Source: G963663775 sp963664255 (GTDB lineage: Bacteria > Bacillota > Clostridia > Oscillospirales > Butyricicoccaceae). Taken from it: a stretch of DNA of 64,000 nucleotides. Where the stretch lies: NCBI GenBank assembly GCA_963664255.1, contig OY760938.1:372001-436000 (forward strand), in the 5' to 3' direction. Shown one piece after another: positions 17,337 to 26,177 of the stretch. The notes under the pieces were generated by a model. It did not search any database. It was given only the letters and a program-made list of their open reading frames with translations, and was not told the origin of the DNA. Numbering within the stretch: the stretch's first letter is position 1; every line of letters starts with the position of its first letter. Both the position numbers and the translations under genes were made by a program.

Positions 17337-17507
17337 TGATTGGACTGTATTCCGGCTTAAGGTTCATCATCTGGCGCACGCCTTCCCAGAGTGAAACCTC
17401 CAGTGGCATTGCTGTGCGCGACTCCTCTTATACGGCAGCGGGACTGCGCGGGATTCTCACCCGACTTCCTCTCTTTTCAAAGAAAAGACCTTCCCAATCA
17501 ACTTATC
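17337..17507 (-). ncRNA. Cobalamin (adenosylcobalamin-type) riboswitch
   Basis: Minus-strand sequence upstream of cbiD carries the B12 element. GGGTGAGAATCCCGC is followed by AGTCCCGCTGCCGT, then GCCACTGG, CTGGGAAGGC and AGCCGGAATACAGTCC. The outer P1 helix is TGATTGG near 17507 pairing with CCAATCA at 17337-17343. A terminator hairpin follows. It probably shuts down the whole cobalamin operon, including the hem genes, when B12 is plentiful. Confidence 0.93.
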
Positions 17508-17699
17508 TTATTTATCATAATACACACTTGCCATGCTTGTAAAGCAATTCTATGAAATTCAGCAGAATCATCCTAAAAATGCAAAACAGAAACACCGCCG
17601 CGCCCGTGATGAAGCCCTGCGGTATTTCTATTCCATGCATCGATTTTTTCGGTTGCTCGCTACGCTTTTCTGCTGTTTGTGTGGCAGTGTCTTTCCCGC

Positions 17700-18683
17700 T
17701 CAATAATAATCCGATACATTTTCCAGCGTGACCAATTCATATGGAATCCAGATGATATATGGATTTTCAGAGGAAAGCGGGTACCCCGTTCCTTGATTAA
17801 TGGGTTTGCCGCTTTGTAAATTCATGGCTACCATCATGGAGGTATTGCCCATGGCTTCTGCATTCTGAAACACTGTCATTGCCAGCTTCCCCTCTTCGAC
17901 CGCCTGCAGCCCTGCCGCAGTTGCATCTATGCCCACAATCGGCACTTTGGAAGGGTCCATCCCCAACTGCTCCAATGCCTCTATTGCCCCCAACGCCATC
18001 GCATCATTGTTGGAAATGATGGCATCAAACGGAATATTTGCGCGCAGAATGGGCAAAATTTTAATCATGGCTTCGATTCGGTCATAATTTGCAACGATAG
18101 GAGGTACTGCCTCGGTGGCATCAATGCCCTGCGCCTGCAAGGTTTGCAGCACTGCCTCTGTCCGTTCTACGGTGGTGGTTTGCCCCGGAATGCCTTGGAG
18201 CAAGATATATTTTATTTCTTTTTTTCCAATACGATTGAAATATTTCGCCAACCAATCCCCCTGCATATTTCCTGCAATCTTATCATCCGACCCTACATAA
18301 ACGACATTTTCGTTTAACACATCTCGATTAAAGGGTAATCGATTGATAAGCACGATTTTCATATCGCCTGCTGCTTGTATGACCTCTTCCACATGCTCCA
18401 GACTTACCAAATTGATAATCACCACGTCTTCGCCGCGCTCGCGAACCTTCGCGACGCTCTGCAATTCCCGCTGTGGGTCGAACATAGAATTGATGGAATG
18501 AAACGTATAGCCTACGGCTTCTGCGGCTTCCTGTACGGCGGTTTCCAGTGTAATTAAAAATTCATCCCGCCACGCTAAAATAAGCGTAATATTTTTTTTA
18601 TTTTGTATTGCATCTGCTTGTGGGTCTGTGATGGTTGGAACTGCATTTGGCGGATTTCCCTGCCTGCCTTGTATGAATTTCAC
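17700..18683 (-). CDS. Periplasmic-binding-protein-like sugar-binding domain protein without a signal peptide
   Basis: The protein has the fold signature of type-I (RbsB/MglB-like) sugar-binding proteins: NITLILAWRDEFLITL, EDVVIINLVSLEHVEEVI, FDAIISNNDAMALGAIEAL and PIVGIDATAAGLQAVEEGKLAMTV, in the right order over about 290 residues. The GTG at 18683 (327 residues) follows AAAGGGGGCAGG at good spacing; an ATG at 18719 would add 12 residues but lacks a ribosome site. Neither start gives a signal peptide or lipobox, which is unusual for this family. No permease or ATPase gene neighbours it. It may be a cytoplasmic sensor or a protein that lost its export signal; ligand unknown. Confidence 0.8.
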   Translation of the reverse strand: MKFIQGRQGNPPNAVPTITDPQADAIQNKKNITLILAWRDEFLITLETAVQEAAEAVGYTFHSINSMFDPQRELQSVAKVRERGEDVVIINLVSLEHVEEVIQAAGDMKIVLINRLPFNRDVLNENVVYVGSDDKIAGNMQGDWLAKYFNRIGKKEIKYILLQGIPGQTTTVERTEAVLQTLQAQGIDATEAVPPIVANYDRIEAMIKILPILRANIPFDAIISNNDAMALGAIEALEQLGMDPSKVPIVGIDATAAGLQAVEEGKLAMTVFQNAEAMGNTSMMVAMNLQSGKPINQGTGYPLSSENPYIIWIPYELVTLENVSDYY

Positions 18684-18826
18684 GAACCTGCCCCCTTTAG
18701 AACCTGCGTTTTTTATCATCTTTTATATGTATGCACTGGGCAAATGATACATTCTACAAACATATTTCTTTGTATGAAAGACGTGCTTTTCCACATACTT
18801 AAGAAAAAGAGTAGGGGAGTGCTGAT

Positions 18827-20248
18827 ATGAAAACACATGAAAAAGGGCTGAATGCATGGCAGCTGACCATGATGGCATTGGGCACCGTCATTGGTGGTTC
18901 GTTTTTTCTCGGTTCTGCGGTGGCAATCCATGCCACCGGACCTTCTATCGTGCTTGCATTTGCCATTGGTGGTGCATTGGTCTATTTTATCCTGCTCGCA
19001 CTGTCTGAAATGACGGTTGCGCATCCAGATGCTGGTTCTTTCCGCACCTTTGCCGCGCAGGCGTTTGGCCGTGGGATGGGGTTCGTTGTTGGATGGGTGT
19101 ATTGGACAGGCATGGTGCTGGCAATGTCCAGCGAAGCCACTGCCGTTGCCATTTTTACGCGCACTTGGTTTCCGAGCGTTTCCATTCCGCTTCTCGGCAG
19201 CGCCATCATCATCGGCATCACTTTGATGAACCTTCTGGGCGCCAGCAGTCTAAGCAAGCTGGAAAGTGGTCTTGCTGCCATCAAGCTGCTCGCTGTTCTT
19301 TCGTTCATCATTCTTGGCATGCTTTTAATCTTTGGTTGGCTGCCGCATACACCTGCCATCGGTCTAGGTGCTATTCGTCAAGAGCCGTTTCTCTCCGGCG
19401 GCTTTAAAAGCTTTGCCGGCAGTATGCTGATTGTCATGTTTACGTATGCGGGCTTTGAAATCATCGGTCTTGCTGCTTCTGAAGCGAAATTGCCGCAAAA
19501 AACCATTCCCAAAGCCATCCGCTATACCGTCATCAGCCTTGTTGGCTTATATCTGCTCGCCATATCCGTCTTGCTTCCGTTAATTTCCACTGCAAGCATG
19601 AATGAAAAAACCAGTCCGATTGTTGCCGCATTGCATACGCAGGGTTTCATTTGGGCGGGCACCACGATGAATATTGTGCTGGTCACCGCCATTCTTTCTA
19701 CGATGCTCGCTGCGATGTTTGGCATTGGGCGCATGATGCGCTCCCTTGCGGACGAAAAGCTTGCGCCACGCTGGCTGCAAGACACGCACACAGTGCCCCG
19801 CCGTGGCATCCTTGCTTCCGGCTGTGCCATGCTGCTTGCGCTTTGGTTTGGGATGCTGTTTCCGCGCGTGTATCTGTTCCTCATTAGCTCGGGCGGCTTT
19901 GCAATTTTGTTTTCCTATGTGGTGATTATGGCAACGCACATCCGCTTGCGGCGCAGAAACGGATGTCCAGAGGGTGGCTGTCAGCTGCGTGGATTTCCAT
20001 ACAGCTCATGGCTGGTGCTCTTTGCCTTGATAGGCACGATTTTGAGTATGCCCTTTGTATCCGGTCAAGGTTTTGGTCTGATTGCAGGCGTTATCATCAC
20101 GCTATTTTACGCCTTATGCTATCGACTTCTGCGTTTTTCACAGAATCGTGCACGAAAAAATGCTTATCAAGTATATCGCAGCAGTCGTATGCAAATCGAA
20201 GCCTCTGAAGAGCTCTCTGATACGTCAGAGGACACCCCATCTTCGTAA
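18827..20248 (+). CDS. APC-family amino-acid permease
   Basis: This is a 473-residue membrane transporter of the amino acid-polyamine-organocation superfamily. The N-terminus AWQLTMMALGTVIGGSFFLGS matches helix 1 of the family with the unwound GxxIGxG-like segment. VIMFTYAGFEIIGLAASEAKLPQKTIPKAI-type sequence in the middle (helix 6 FxxYxGFE) is the other hallmark. About 12 hydrophobic helices can be counted, with a hydrophilic C-terminal tail of about 35 residues. AGGGGAG seven bases before the ATG is the ribosome site. It is divergent from the sugar-binding-like gene and ends at a terminator. Substrate unknown. Confidence 0.9.
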   Translation: MKTHEKGLNAWQLTMMALGTVIGGSFFLGSAVAIHATGPSIVLAFAIGGALVYFILLALSEMTVAHPDAGSFRTFAAQAFGRGMGFVVGWVYWTGMVLAMSSEATAVAIFTRTWFPSVSIPLLGSAIIIGITLMNLLGASSLSKLESGLAAIKLLAVLSFIILGMLLIFGWLPHTPAIGLGAIRQEPFLSGGFKSFAGSMLIVMFTYAGFEIIGLAASEAKLPQKTIPKAIRYTVISLVGLYLLAISVLLPLISTASMNEKTSPIVAALHTQGFIWAGTTMNIVLVTAILSTMLAAMFGIGRMMRSLADEKLAPRWLQDTHTVPRRGILASGCAMLLALWFGMLFPRVYLFLISSGGFAILFSYVVIMATHIRLRRRNGCPEGGCQLRGFPYSSWLVLFALIGTILSMPFVSGQGFGLIAGVIITLFYALCYRLLRFSQNRARKNAYQVYRSSRMQIEASEELSDTSEDTPSS

Positions 20249-20267
20249 CGATTCCGTCATACTATGT

Positions 20268-20304
20268 AAAAAAACCTATGCGAACCCTGTCGCATAGGTT
20301 TTTT
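20268..20304. terminator. Bidirectional Rho-independent terminator
   Basis: CCTATGCGA (20275-20283) pairs with TCGCATAGG (20290-20298) and has an A-run before and a T-run after. It can end both the permease (plus) and the FMN/ferredoxin gene (minus). Confidence 0.9.
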
Positions 20305-20316
20305 CTCTGGAATGAT

Positions 20317-22041
20317 TCAGCGTTCTCCGCCACCATGTTTTCCACGTGCTCCTGCATTCGTGCTGTTCGGATTTTCAAACGTTACCTGCAATGCATTAGC
20401 AACTGCTTCCATAATGCCATTGCTGCTAAAGGTTGCGCCAGATACCGCATCAACCTCCACCGTTTGCTGCGAAAGAATGCTGGAAATTACGGTATCCACT
20501 GCCCGCTCAAAATAAGGCTTGTCATCTTCATAGGAATCCACTGTAATGTCGGTGATTTCCCCACCGCTCACAGTGACCGTCACCGCAGTATCGCCGCGGA
20601 AACCGCTTCCTGTGCCTGTATAGGTTCCGTCTGTAAAGCTTCCTGCCGCAGCGGTTGTGCTGTCCGTGGTTTGCTTTGCTGCGTCTGCTGCTGCGGCGGC
20701 ATCAGGCTCTGTAGTGTCATTACCGACCGCATTCTCCGATTGCGCAGTGTCCTTTTCTGGTGTGGGTGCATCTTCCGTTGCAGCATCTGCGGTGTTTTCC
20801 GTTGGTGCTTCCGCCGAAGTCGCATCCTGTGTTGCTGCAGTATCCCCCGCAGACGATAAGGCATTTTGGACCGCATTGATGATGCCATTGCTGCTATATG
20901 TTGCACCGGATACAGTGTCAACCTGCGTGGTTTGCTGTGTTAGAATTTGGTTGAGAACTCCACTTTCTGCTTTGTCAAAAAAGGCGGCATCATCGCTGTT
21001 GGACAATATCAGAATCTCCTTGATATTCCCATTTTCAACCCTCACCTGTACCGTTGTCGTGCCCTTGAATCCTTCTGCACTGCCTGTATAGACGCCATCT
21101 TGATATTGTCCCATTCCAACAGCATCTGATACTGCAATAGCCGCCTGCATCGGTGCAGCTGCCGACTGCGCTGTCAGTGCTGTGCCGATGAAATACAAGC
21201 CCGTGGTCAGTGCAATGGCAAGCACTGCCGCAAGCATCGGTTTCGGTGTCATTGTCACATTCTGTTTCGGACAAACGGTCTGACACGCAAAGCAATCGAT
21301 ACATTCCGCTGATTTTACCACATCATCTTGATATAATGCAATTCCCATCGCACATTTTTTGGTGCACAGCGTGCACGCACCGCAATTTTGCTTTGGCTTT
21401 TGCAGGCGGCACAGTCGAACATGAGAAAGCAATGCGAAAATTGCACCCAAAGGACATAGATAACGGCAAAAAAAGCGTTCGATAACCATAGAACCAACGA
21501 TAATCAGCAACAGTAACGCCGCGCCAATCGAAAGCAAATAGCTTGCCGAAGGCCATCCCGTCACGGATGCATACATTCCGAAAATTGTCCATGGGTCCAT
21601 GGTGCTGTCCAGTGAAACGCCAAGCGTCCATAACACCACCACGCTAAACAGCAAAACCACATATTTCGGCAGCTTTAAAAACCGGTCGGCAGTTTCGTTT
21701 ACCCGTAAAGACTTTGGATGAATTTTTCGCGCTAAAAACCAAAAAAAATCCCCCATAGTGCCAAATGTACATAAAAATCCACAGAAAAACCGACCCATAA
21801 TGATGGTGACAGGCATCACCGCAAGCAACAGCCACAGCTGCTGTGAAAGCGCTGCAACATGAAATGTGCCGCTAATCAGCGCAACATAAACATCTTTCAC
21901 TGCCGCAAATGTGGAGATGAACAGCCCCGGAAACAGCAAAAACGCTGCAAGCTGCACAAAGCGCCTAAAAATTTGAAGCGGAACAGGCTTGTTATGTAAT
22001 TCATTTGTTTGTTTCGATTGATTTTGCATCAAGTTCACCAT
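20317..22041 (-). CDS. Membrane ferredoxin-like protein with two FMN-binding domains
   Basis: This 574-residue protein resembles NosR/RnfG-type electron-transfer proteins. The N-terminal membrane part has several helices, with CGFLCTFGTMGDFFW and CRYLCPLGAIFAL (the NapH-like CxxxCP pairs). Two 4Fe-4S motifs follow (CGACTLCTKKC and CIDCFACQTVCP, about residues 225-262), then another helix. The C-terminal half carries two FMN-binding repeats with the flavinylation-type motifs SGATYSS (near 380) and SGATFSS (near 535), separated by about 90 residues of Ala/Thr/Glu/Asp-rich linker. The flavin domains are probably outside the cell, so electrons may be passed across the membrane. AAGGG five bases before the ATG fits. 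Partner unknown. Confidence 0.88.
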   Translation of the reverse strand: MVNLMQNQSKQTNELHNKPVPLQIFRRFVQLAAFLLFPGLFISTFAAVKDVYVALISGTFHVAALSQQLWLLLAVMPVTIIMGRFFCGFLCTFGTMGDFFWFLARKIHPKSLRVNETADRFLKLPKYVVLLFSVVVLWTLGVSLDSTMDPWTIFGMYASVTGWPSASYLLSIGAALLLLIIVGSMVIERFFCRYLCPLGAIFALLSHVRLCRLQKPKQNCGACTLCTKKCAMGIALYQDDVVKSAECIDCFACQTVCPKQNVTMTPKPMLAAVLAIALTTGLYFIGTALTAQSAAAPMQAAIAVSDAVGMGQYQDGVYTGSAEGFKGTTTVQVRVENGNIKEILILSNSDDAAFFDKAESGVLNQILTQQTTQVDTVSGATYSSNGIINAVQNALSSAGDTAATQDATSAEAPTENTADAATEDAPTPEKDTAQSENAVGNDTTEPDAAAAADAAKQTTDSTTAAAGSFTDGTYTGTGSGFRGDTAVTVTVSGGEITDITVDSYEDDKPYFERAVDTVISSILSQQTVEVDAVSGATFSSNGIMEAVANALQVTFENPNSTNAGARGKHGGGER

Positions 22042-22202
22042 CCATACCCTTCTCTATCTCTAAAATTGGTTCCACAGATATGCGCCAATGCATACCTTTA
22101 TGCTATCCATTATAGCAATCATTTGCGGAGATATGATTGGGATTGTGTGCAGTTTCTGTGAAGATGAAGGAAAACTTGCCCTATAAGCTGCACTATCGGT
22201 CT

Positions 22203-22400
22203 TTATGTAGCTATTTTCCCCTCGAAAACGGTTGTGCTTTGCTGTTTTGGCTCCAATGCCTGTGCCGCTGCAATGGTCGCTAATGTATCCCCAAGTTGTA
22301 CCAATATACTGGAGAGTATCGCCAGCTCCTCTGCAGTCTTTCCTTCTGCCAGTGATGCCGCAACGAGAGAAAGCATAACCACAAATTGCGCTGTGTTCAT
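22203..22400 (-). CDS. Small conserved-looking protein, function unknown
   Basis: A 65-residue protein begins MNTAQFVVMLSLVAASLAEGKTA and continues with an amphipathic ELAILSSILVQLGDTLATIAAAQA segment. The QLGDTLATI motif resembles small acidic-helical proteins common in Clostridia, but I cannot name the family with certainty. The ATG at 22400 has a near-perfect AGGAGGTG ribosome site 7 bp upstream, so it is very likely translated. It stands alone between the FMN protein and the SPFH/NfeD pair. Confidence 0.75.
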   Translation of the reverse strand: MNTAQFVVMLSLVAASLAEGKTAEELAILSSILVQLGDTLATIAAAQALEPKQQSTTVFEGKIAT

Positions 22401-22496
22401 AAAAAAACACCTCCTATGCCAGTGTATGCGGTTCCCCTGGTATCGGTTCTGCATCATAAAACATCTGGCACGGAGGTTTCCTCACTTTTCATTGCA

Positions 22497-22552
22497 AAAT
22501 ACCCCTTGTTCACAGCTGTATTTTGGGCGCAGCCGCAAACAAGGGATATTGG
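22497..22552 (-). terminator. Terminator after the NfeD/SPFH pair
   Basis: ATACCCCTTGTT (22499-22510) is the near-complement of AACAAGGGATAT (22538-22549), with a smaller GC-rich hairpin inside. On the minus strand the stem is followed by a short T-run; on the plus strand by a longer one. It probably ends the SPFH transcript. Confidence 0.6.
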
Positions 22553-22557
22553 TTTTT

Positions 22558-23454
22558 TTATGTTGGTTCTGAACCGCCTATAACCTCTTTCATCGAGGTT
22601 GCAAGACCTGCCAGACCTTGTATTTCGCTTGGAATGATAATTTTTGTAGCCTTTCCATCTGCTGCTCGACCAAAGGCTTCCAGTGCCTTCATCTTCAGCA
22701 CGCCTTCCGAAGGTGCTGCTGCGTTGAGCATTTGAATGGAATCCGCCAACGCTTTCTGCACTGCTAGCAGCGCTTCTGCCTCGCCCTGCGCCTCTTTAAT
22801 TTTTGCCATGCGAGTTGCCTCAGCACGCAAGACAGTGGCTTCTTTTTCACCCTCTGCCACCAAGATAGAAGACTGCTTTTTGCCTTCTGCAACCAAAATT
22901 GCTTCTCGACGCTCGCGCTCTGCCTTCATCTGCTTTTCCATGGATTCCTGAATGGCTGCAGGTGGAATAATATTTTTCAGCTCGACACGATTGACCTTAA
23001 TGCCCCATGCATCCGTTGCTTCATCCAAAATGGAACGCATTTTGGTATTGATGATGTCACGGCTGGTCAAGGTTTGGTCAAGCTCCAAATCACCGATGAT
23101 ATTACGCAATGTGGTCGCTGTCAAGTTTTCAATGGCTGCAATCGGGCTTTCGATGCCGTAAGTATACAGCTTCGGGTCGGTAATCTGAAAATATACTACG
23201 GTATCAATTTGCATCGTTACATTGTCCTTGGTAATAACAGGCTGCGGCGGAAAGTCTACAACCTGCTCTTTCATGGTAACTCTGCGCGCAACCCGCTCAA
23301 ACAGCGGAATTTTAAAATGCAGACCCGTCCCCCAAGTGCCCTGATACGCACCCAAGCGTTCGACAATGAAGGCTTTTGCCTGCGGCACAATGACAATATT
23401 GGAAGCGATGAATGCAATGACAACAATCGCAAGTGCCAGCTGAATAAATTGCAT
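22558..23454 (-). CDS. SPFH/Band-7 (stomatin/QmcA-like) membrane protein
   Basis: A 298-residue protein with one N-terminal membrane anchor (FIQLALAIVVIAFIASNIVIV) followed by a Band-7 domain: AFIVERLGAYQGTWGTGLHFKIP, VDFPPQPVITKDNVTMQID and GDLELDQTLTSRDIIN are hallmark stomatin sequences. A long charged coiled-coil region (KQMKAERERREAILVAEGKK..., about residues 175-230) follows. Such proteins form membrane-organising oligomers and are usually encoded with an NfeD partner, as here (12-bp gap to the upstream gene). Exact role unknown. Confidence 0.93.
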   Translation of the reverse strand: MQFIQLALAIVVIAFIASNIVIVPQAKAFIVERLGAYQGTWGTGLHFKIPLFERVARRVTMKEQVVDFPPQPVITKDNVTMQIDTVVYFQITDPKLYTYGIESPIAAIENLTATTLRNIIGDLELDQTLTSRDIINTKMRSILDEATDAWGIKVNRVELKNIIPPAAIQESMEKQMKAERERREAILVAEGKKQSSILVAEGEKEATVLRAEATRMAKIKEAQGEAEALLAVQKALADSIQMLNAAAPSEGVLKMKALEAFGRAADGKATKIIIPSEIQGLAGLATSMKEVIGGSEPT

Positions 23455-23466
23455 GGTAACTCCTCC

Positions 23467-23913
23467 TTAAACCTTTTTCTCCACTATTGCTTTTACACCA
23501 GAAATGGATAAAACTGTGACCTCTGTGCCTTCCGGCAAAATGCTTCCATCCGCGCTGCGTGCCGTCCAAATCTGCCCCAGCAGCTGTACCTGCCCTTTGG
23601 ATTGCGGGTTTTGGATGGTTTCCACGACTACTGCGGTCTGCCCCAAAATGCGGTCTGCATTGGTTCTTTCCCCTTTAATCTGCAAAAATCGTTGGGTGAA
23701 AGGACGCACTAAAATAAGCAAGATTGCCGAAACAATTACAAACAATACCAGCTGTGACACCAGAGAGATTCCCAAACTTGCAGCGATTAGCGCGAAAAGC
23801 GCACCAATGGCAAACCATATCGCGGTTAAATTCAAGGTGAACCCTTCCAGAGCAATCGTTGCCACAAGAACGAGCACCCAGAAATAAATTGCGTGAATTC
23901 CGAATAAATACAC
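23467..23913 (-). CDS. NfeD-family membrane protein
   Basis: This protein of about 148 residues has an N-terminal membrane region with three to four helices (AIYFWVLVLVATIALEGFTL; WFAIGALFALIAASLGIS; VLFVIVSAILLILVRPF), then a soluble OB-fold domain with LGQTAVVVETI and a GTEVTVLSISGVKAIVEKK end, matching the NfeD C-terminal domain. Three in-frame non-ATG starts exist (GTG 23922, TTG 23919, GTG 23913). The AGGAGG at about 23924-23929 has acceptable spacing only for the last, or marginally the middle one. It pairs with the downstream SPFH gene. Confidence 0.88.
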   Translation of the reverse strand: MYLFGIHAIYFWVLVLVATIALEGFTLNLTAIWFAIGALFALIAASLGISLVSQLVLFVIVSAILLILVRPFTQRFLQIKGERTNADRILGQTAVVVETIQNPQSKGQVQLLGQIWTARSADGSILPEGTEVTVLSISGVKAIVEKKV

Positions 23914-24104
23914 ACTCAACACCTCCTTTTTTGCCGATTGGCAAAAGAAGCTTTCTCCTGTTTCCCAACAACCACCTTTTTGCGTGGTTGCGTTATTATA
24001 CCATATTTTCCTTTGCTTGTATAGTAGGATTTCTTACTTTATTTTATAAATAAAATATGAGATTTTTTGATAAAAATGTGCCCTATCGGTCTATATGATT
24101 TTTG

Positions 24105-25358
24105 TTATCCGCGGTTTTGTAAAATACGGTCAACCGCCATTAAAATACCCGCTTTTCCGGATGCATAGGTTAAGCCGCCCTGCATATAGCACACATACGG
24201 TGCGCGCATCGGTGCATCCGCCGACAATTCAATAGACGCGCCCTGCACAAATGCACCCGCCGCCATAATCACTTGGTCGTCATATCCTGGCATATCCCAT
24301 GGCTCGGGCGTCACAAAGGAATCGACCGGTGCTCCCGCTTGAATGCCTTCACAAAACTTCCGCAGCGGCATCGGTTCGCCAAACGCAATGGTCTGAATGA
24401 TGTCATATCGCGGCTCTTCCGCCTTTGGGCTGACCTCATATCCGCACAATTCCATCACTTTTGCGCAGAATATTGCGGTTTTCAGTGCCTGTGCCGTGGT
24501 GTGCGGTGCCATAAATAAGCCTTGATACAGCAGGCGGTTCTGCCCCATAGTGCAGCCGCACTCTCCGCCGATGCCTGGGGCTGTTAAATGATAAGCTGCG
24601 TTTTCCACCAAGTCCTTGCGGCCGGCAATATAGCCGCCTGTTGGCGCGAGTCCGCCCCCTGGATTTTTAATCAGCGAGCCTGCAACCAAATCCGCCCCCG
24701 CCTGTGTCGGCTCCATCGTTTCTACAAACTCACCATAGCAGTTGTCCACCAAAATGACAGCATCTGCATTGACTGCACGCACACGCGCGCAAATCTCTCC
24801 AATTTGTGCACAAGACAGAGTTTCTCGCACAGCATATCCACGGCTACGCTGAATAAACACCAGCTTCACGTGTTTTTCTGCCGCTGCGTGCGCAATCTCT
24901 TGTAGATTTGGTTTTCCCTCTACCAAATCCACCTGCTGATAGCCGATTCCATAATGCTTCATTGAACCATACATATCGCCTGTGATGGTATTTTGCAGGG
25001 TGTCATACGGCGCACCTGTCACCGAAAGCACAATATCACCCATTTTCACTGCGGAAAAGAGCGCACAGGACAGCGCATGGGTGCCATTGACAAACCCAAT
25101 GCGCACCAATGCCGCTTCTGTCCCAAAAATATCGGCATAAATGCGGTCGAGTGTATCTCTGCCATGGTCATCATAGCCATAGCCCGTCGTTCCTGCAAAC
25201 AAATTGTCCGACACACGATTTTTATGAAATGCCGCCAATACTTTTTCTGTGTTTTGGTCGCAAATTTCCTCTACACGTGTAAAAAATGGCGCAACTATGC
25301 GCTCAGCCTGCTTGCCGAGCGCATATGCTACTTCTGAAATTCCCAGATAATTGTTCAT
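24105..25358 (-). CDS. PLP-dependent methionine gamma-lyase-family protein (YnbB / 'aluminum resistance' type)
   Basis: The 417-residue protein belongs to the Cys/Met-metabolism PLP fold. RVSDNLFAGTTGYGYDDHGRDTLDRIYA near residue 50, FVNGTHALSCALF, and VDNCYGEFVETMEPTQAGADLVAGSLIKNPGGGLAPTGGYIAG (about residues 205-250, with the PLP lysine in SLIKNPGG) are characteristic of the group annotated as methionine gamma-lyase or aluminum-resistance protein. True substrate unknown. AAAGGA precedes the ATG. It lies 27 bp after the gene for a secreted-looking unknown protein. Confidence 0.9.
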   Translation of the reverse strand: MNNYLGISEVAYALGKQAERIVAPFFTRVEEICDQNTEKVLAAFHKNRVSDNLFAGTTGYGYDDHGRDTLDRIYADIFGTEAALVRIGFVNGTHALSCALFSAVKMGDIVLSVTGAPYDTLQNTITGDMYGSMKHYGIGYQQVDLVEGKPNLQEIAHAAAEKHVKLVFIQRSRGYAVRETLSCAQIGEICARVRAVNADAVILVDNCYGEFVETMEPTQAGADLVAGSLIKNPGGGLAPTGGYIAGRKDLVENAAYHLTAPGIGGECGCTMGQNRLLYQGLFMAPHTTAQALKTAIFCAKVMELCGYEVSPKAEEPRYDIIQTIAFGEPMPLRKFCEGIQAGAPVDSFVTPEPWDMPGYDDQVIMAAGAFVQGASIELSADAPMRAPYVCYMQGGLTYASGKAGILMAVDRILQNRG

Positions 25359-25385
25359 TAAAAATAGTCCTTTTTTTGATTCTTA

Positions 25386-26150
25386 TCATTCGCCCAACAG
25401 CGCGTTGCCATCGGGTAACACAAACAGCGCGTCGTCTGATGCTGTCATTGATATTTGTTCCATTTGGCACGTGCGCACCAGCACATCGCCCTCATAAATT
25501 TCCGCGTGGTACAACAAGCCAGAAATGGTGGAGATGTCGTACAGCATACGGTAGCCTTCCTCTGTCACAGCCACCCGAATGCAGGGTTCATACTGCACAT
25601 TTACCAGCTGCGCCGCTGCAATGCTTTCGGTCGGCAACGCCAGCACCGTTTCATAGGTTGGCAATGCCGCGGTATCATCATCCGAAAAATCACCATTTTT
25701 CCCAGTGTAATATGCGGTTTCCCCTGCAGACCATGCGTAAATCGTGTCACCACTGCGTAAAACGGTGTTAACAGTGCCGCCTGCTGCATTTAAGGTATCC
25801 GTGCGGCAGACCCCTTGCTTTGCCGATTGACGATATACGGTGCTGCGGTTCAAATCATCGGCATATACAATGCTTTTGACCACATAACGATATGCCGCGG
25901 GGCGCTGCAGTGTTGCAATCATCTGCTGCACATTCTTCGGCGTGACCTGTATTTGCTCTGCCAAATGGAGATTGGGGGTTACCTCTACCGCATCATTCAG
26001 CAGGTTCTCCTGCGCCTCTGTCGGCAGTACAATCCCCGTTCCACCGGAACGAAATGCACCGGTGGATAGGTAAAAACTCAAAAACAGGGCACCAACCAGT
26101 CCCATTGCACCAATGGAGGCCAGCATCGGTGTCGTTAATTTCTGTCGCAT
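25386..26150 (-). CDS. Uncharacterised membrane-anchored extracellular protein
   Basis: I do not recognise this 254-residue protein. It has a short basic start, one hydrophobic anchor (about residues 9-30, MLASIGAMGLVGALFLSFYL) and an otherwise soluble, presumably external domain, with two repeated-looking YR/YE-rich beta segments and a few cysteines (CRTD, CIRV, CQME). AAGGAGG lies 8 bp before the ATG. It sits between the wecB epimerase gene (27 bp away) and the PLP lyase gene, so it may share the envelope-gene transcript. Confidence 0.75.
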   Translation of the reverse strand: MRQKLTTPMLASIGAMGLVGALFLSFYLSTGAFRSGGTGIVLPTEAQENLLNDAVEVTPNLHLAEQIQVTPKNVQQMIATLQRPAAYRYVVKSIVYADDLNRSTVYRQSAKQGVCRTDTLNAAGGTVNTVLRSGDTIYAWSAGETAYYTGKNGDFSDDDTAALPTYETVLALPTESIAAAQLVNVQYEPCIRVAVTEEGYRMLYDISTISGLLYHAEIYEGDVLVRTCQMEQISMTASDDALFVLPDGNALLGE

Positions 26151-26177
26151 CCGATACGCCTCCTTTCACGTGGCACA

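Noticed and set aside
17515..17703. 62-codon frame (SGKDTATQTAEKRSEQ...) with a TTG overlapping the stop of the sugar-binding-like gene, possibly one membrane helix
   Set aside because: No ribosome site and it runs to the start of the cobalamin riboswitch; overlap alone is weak evidence.
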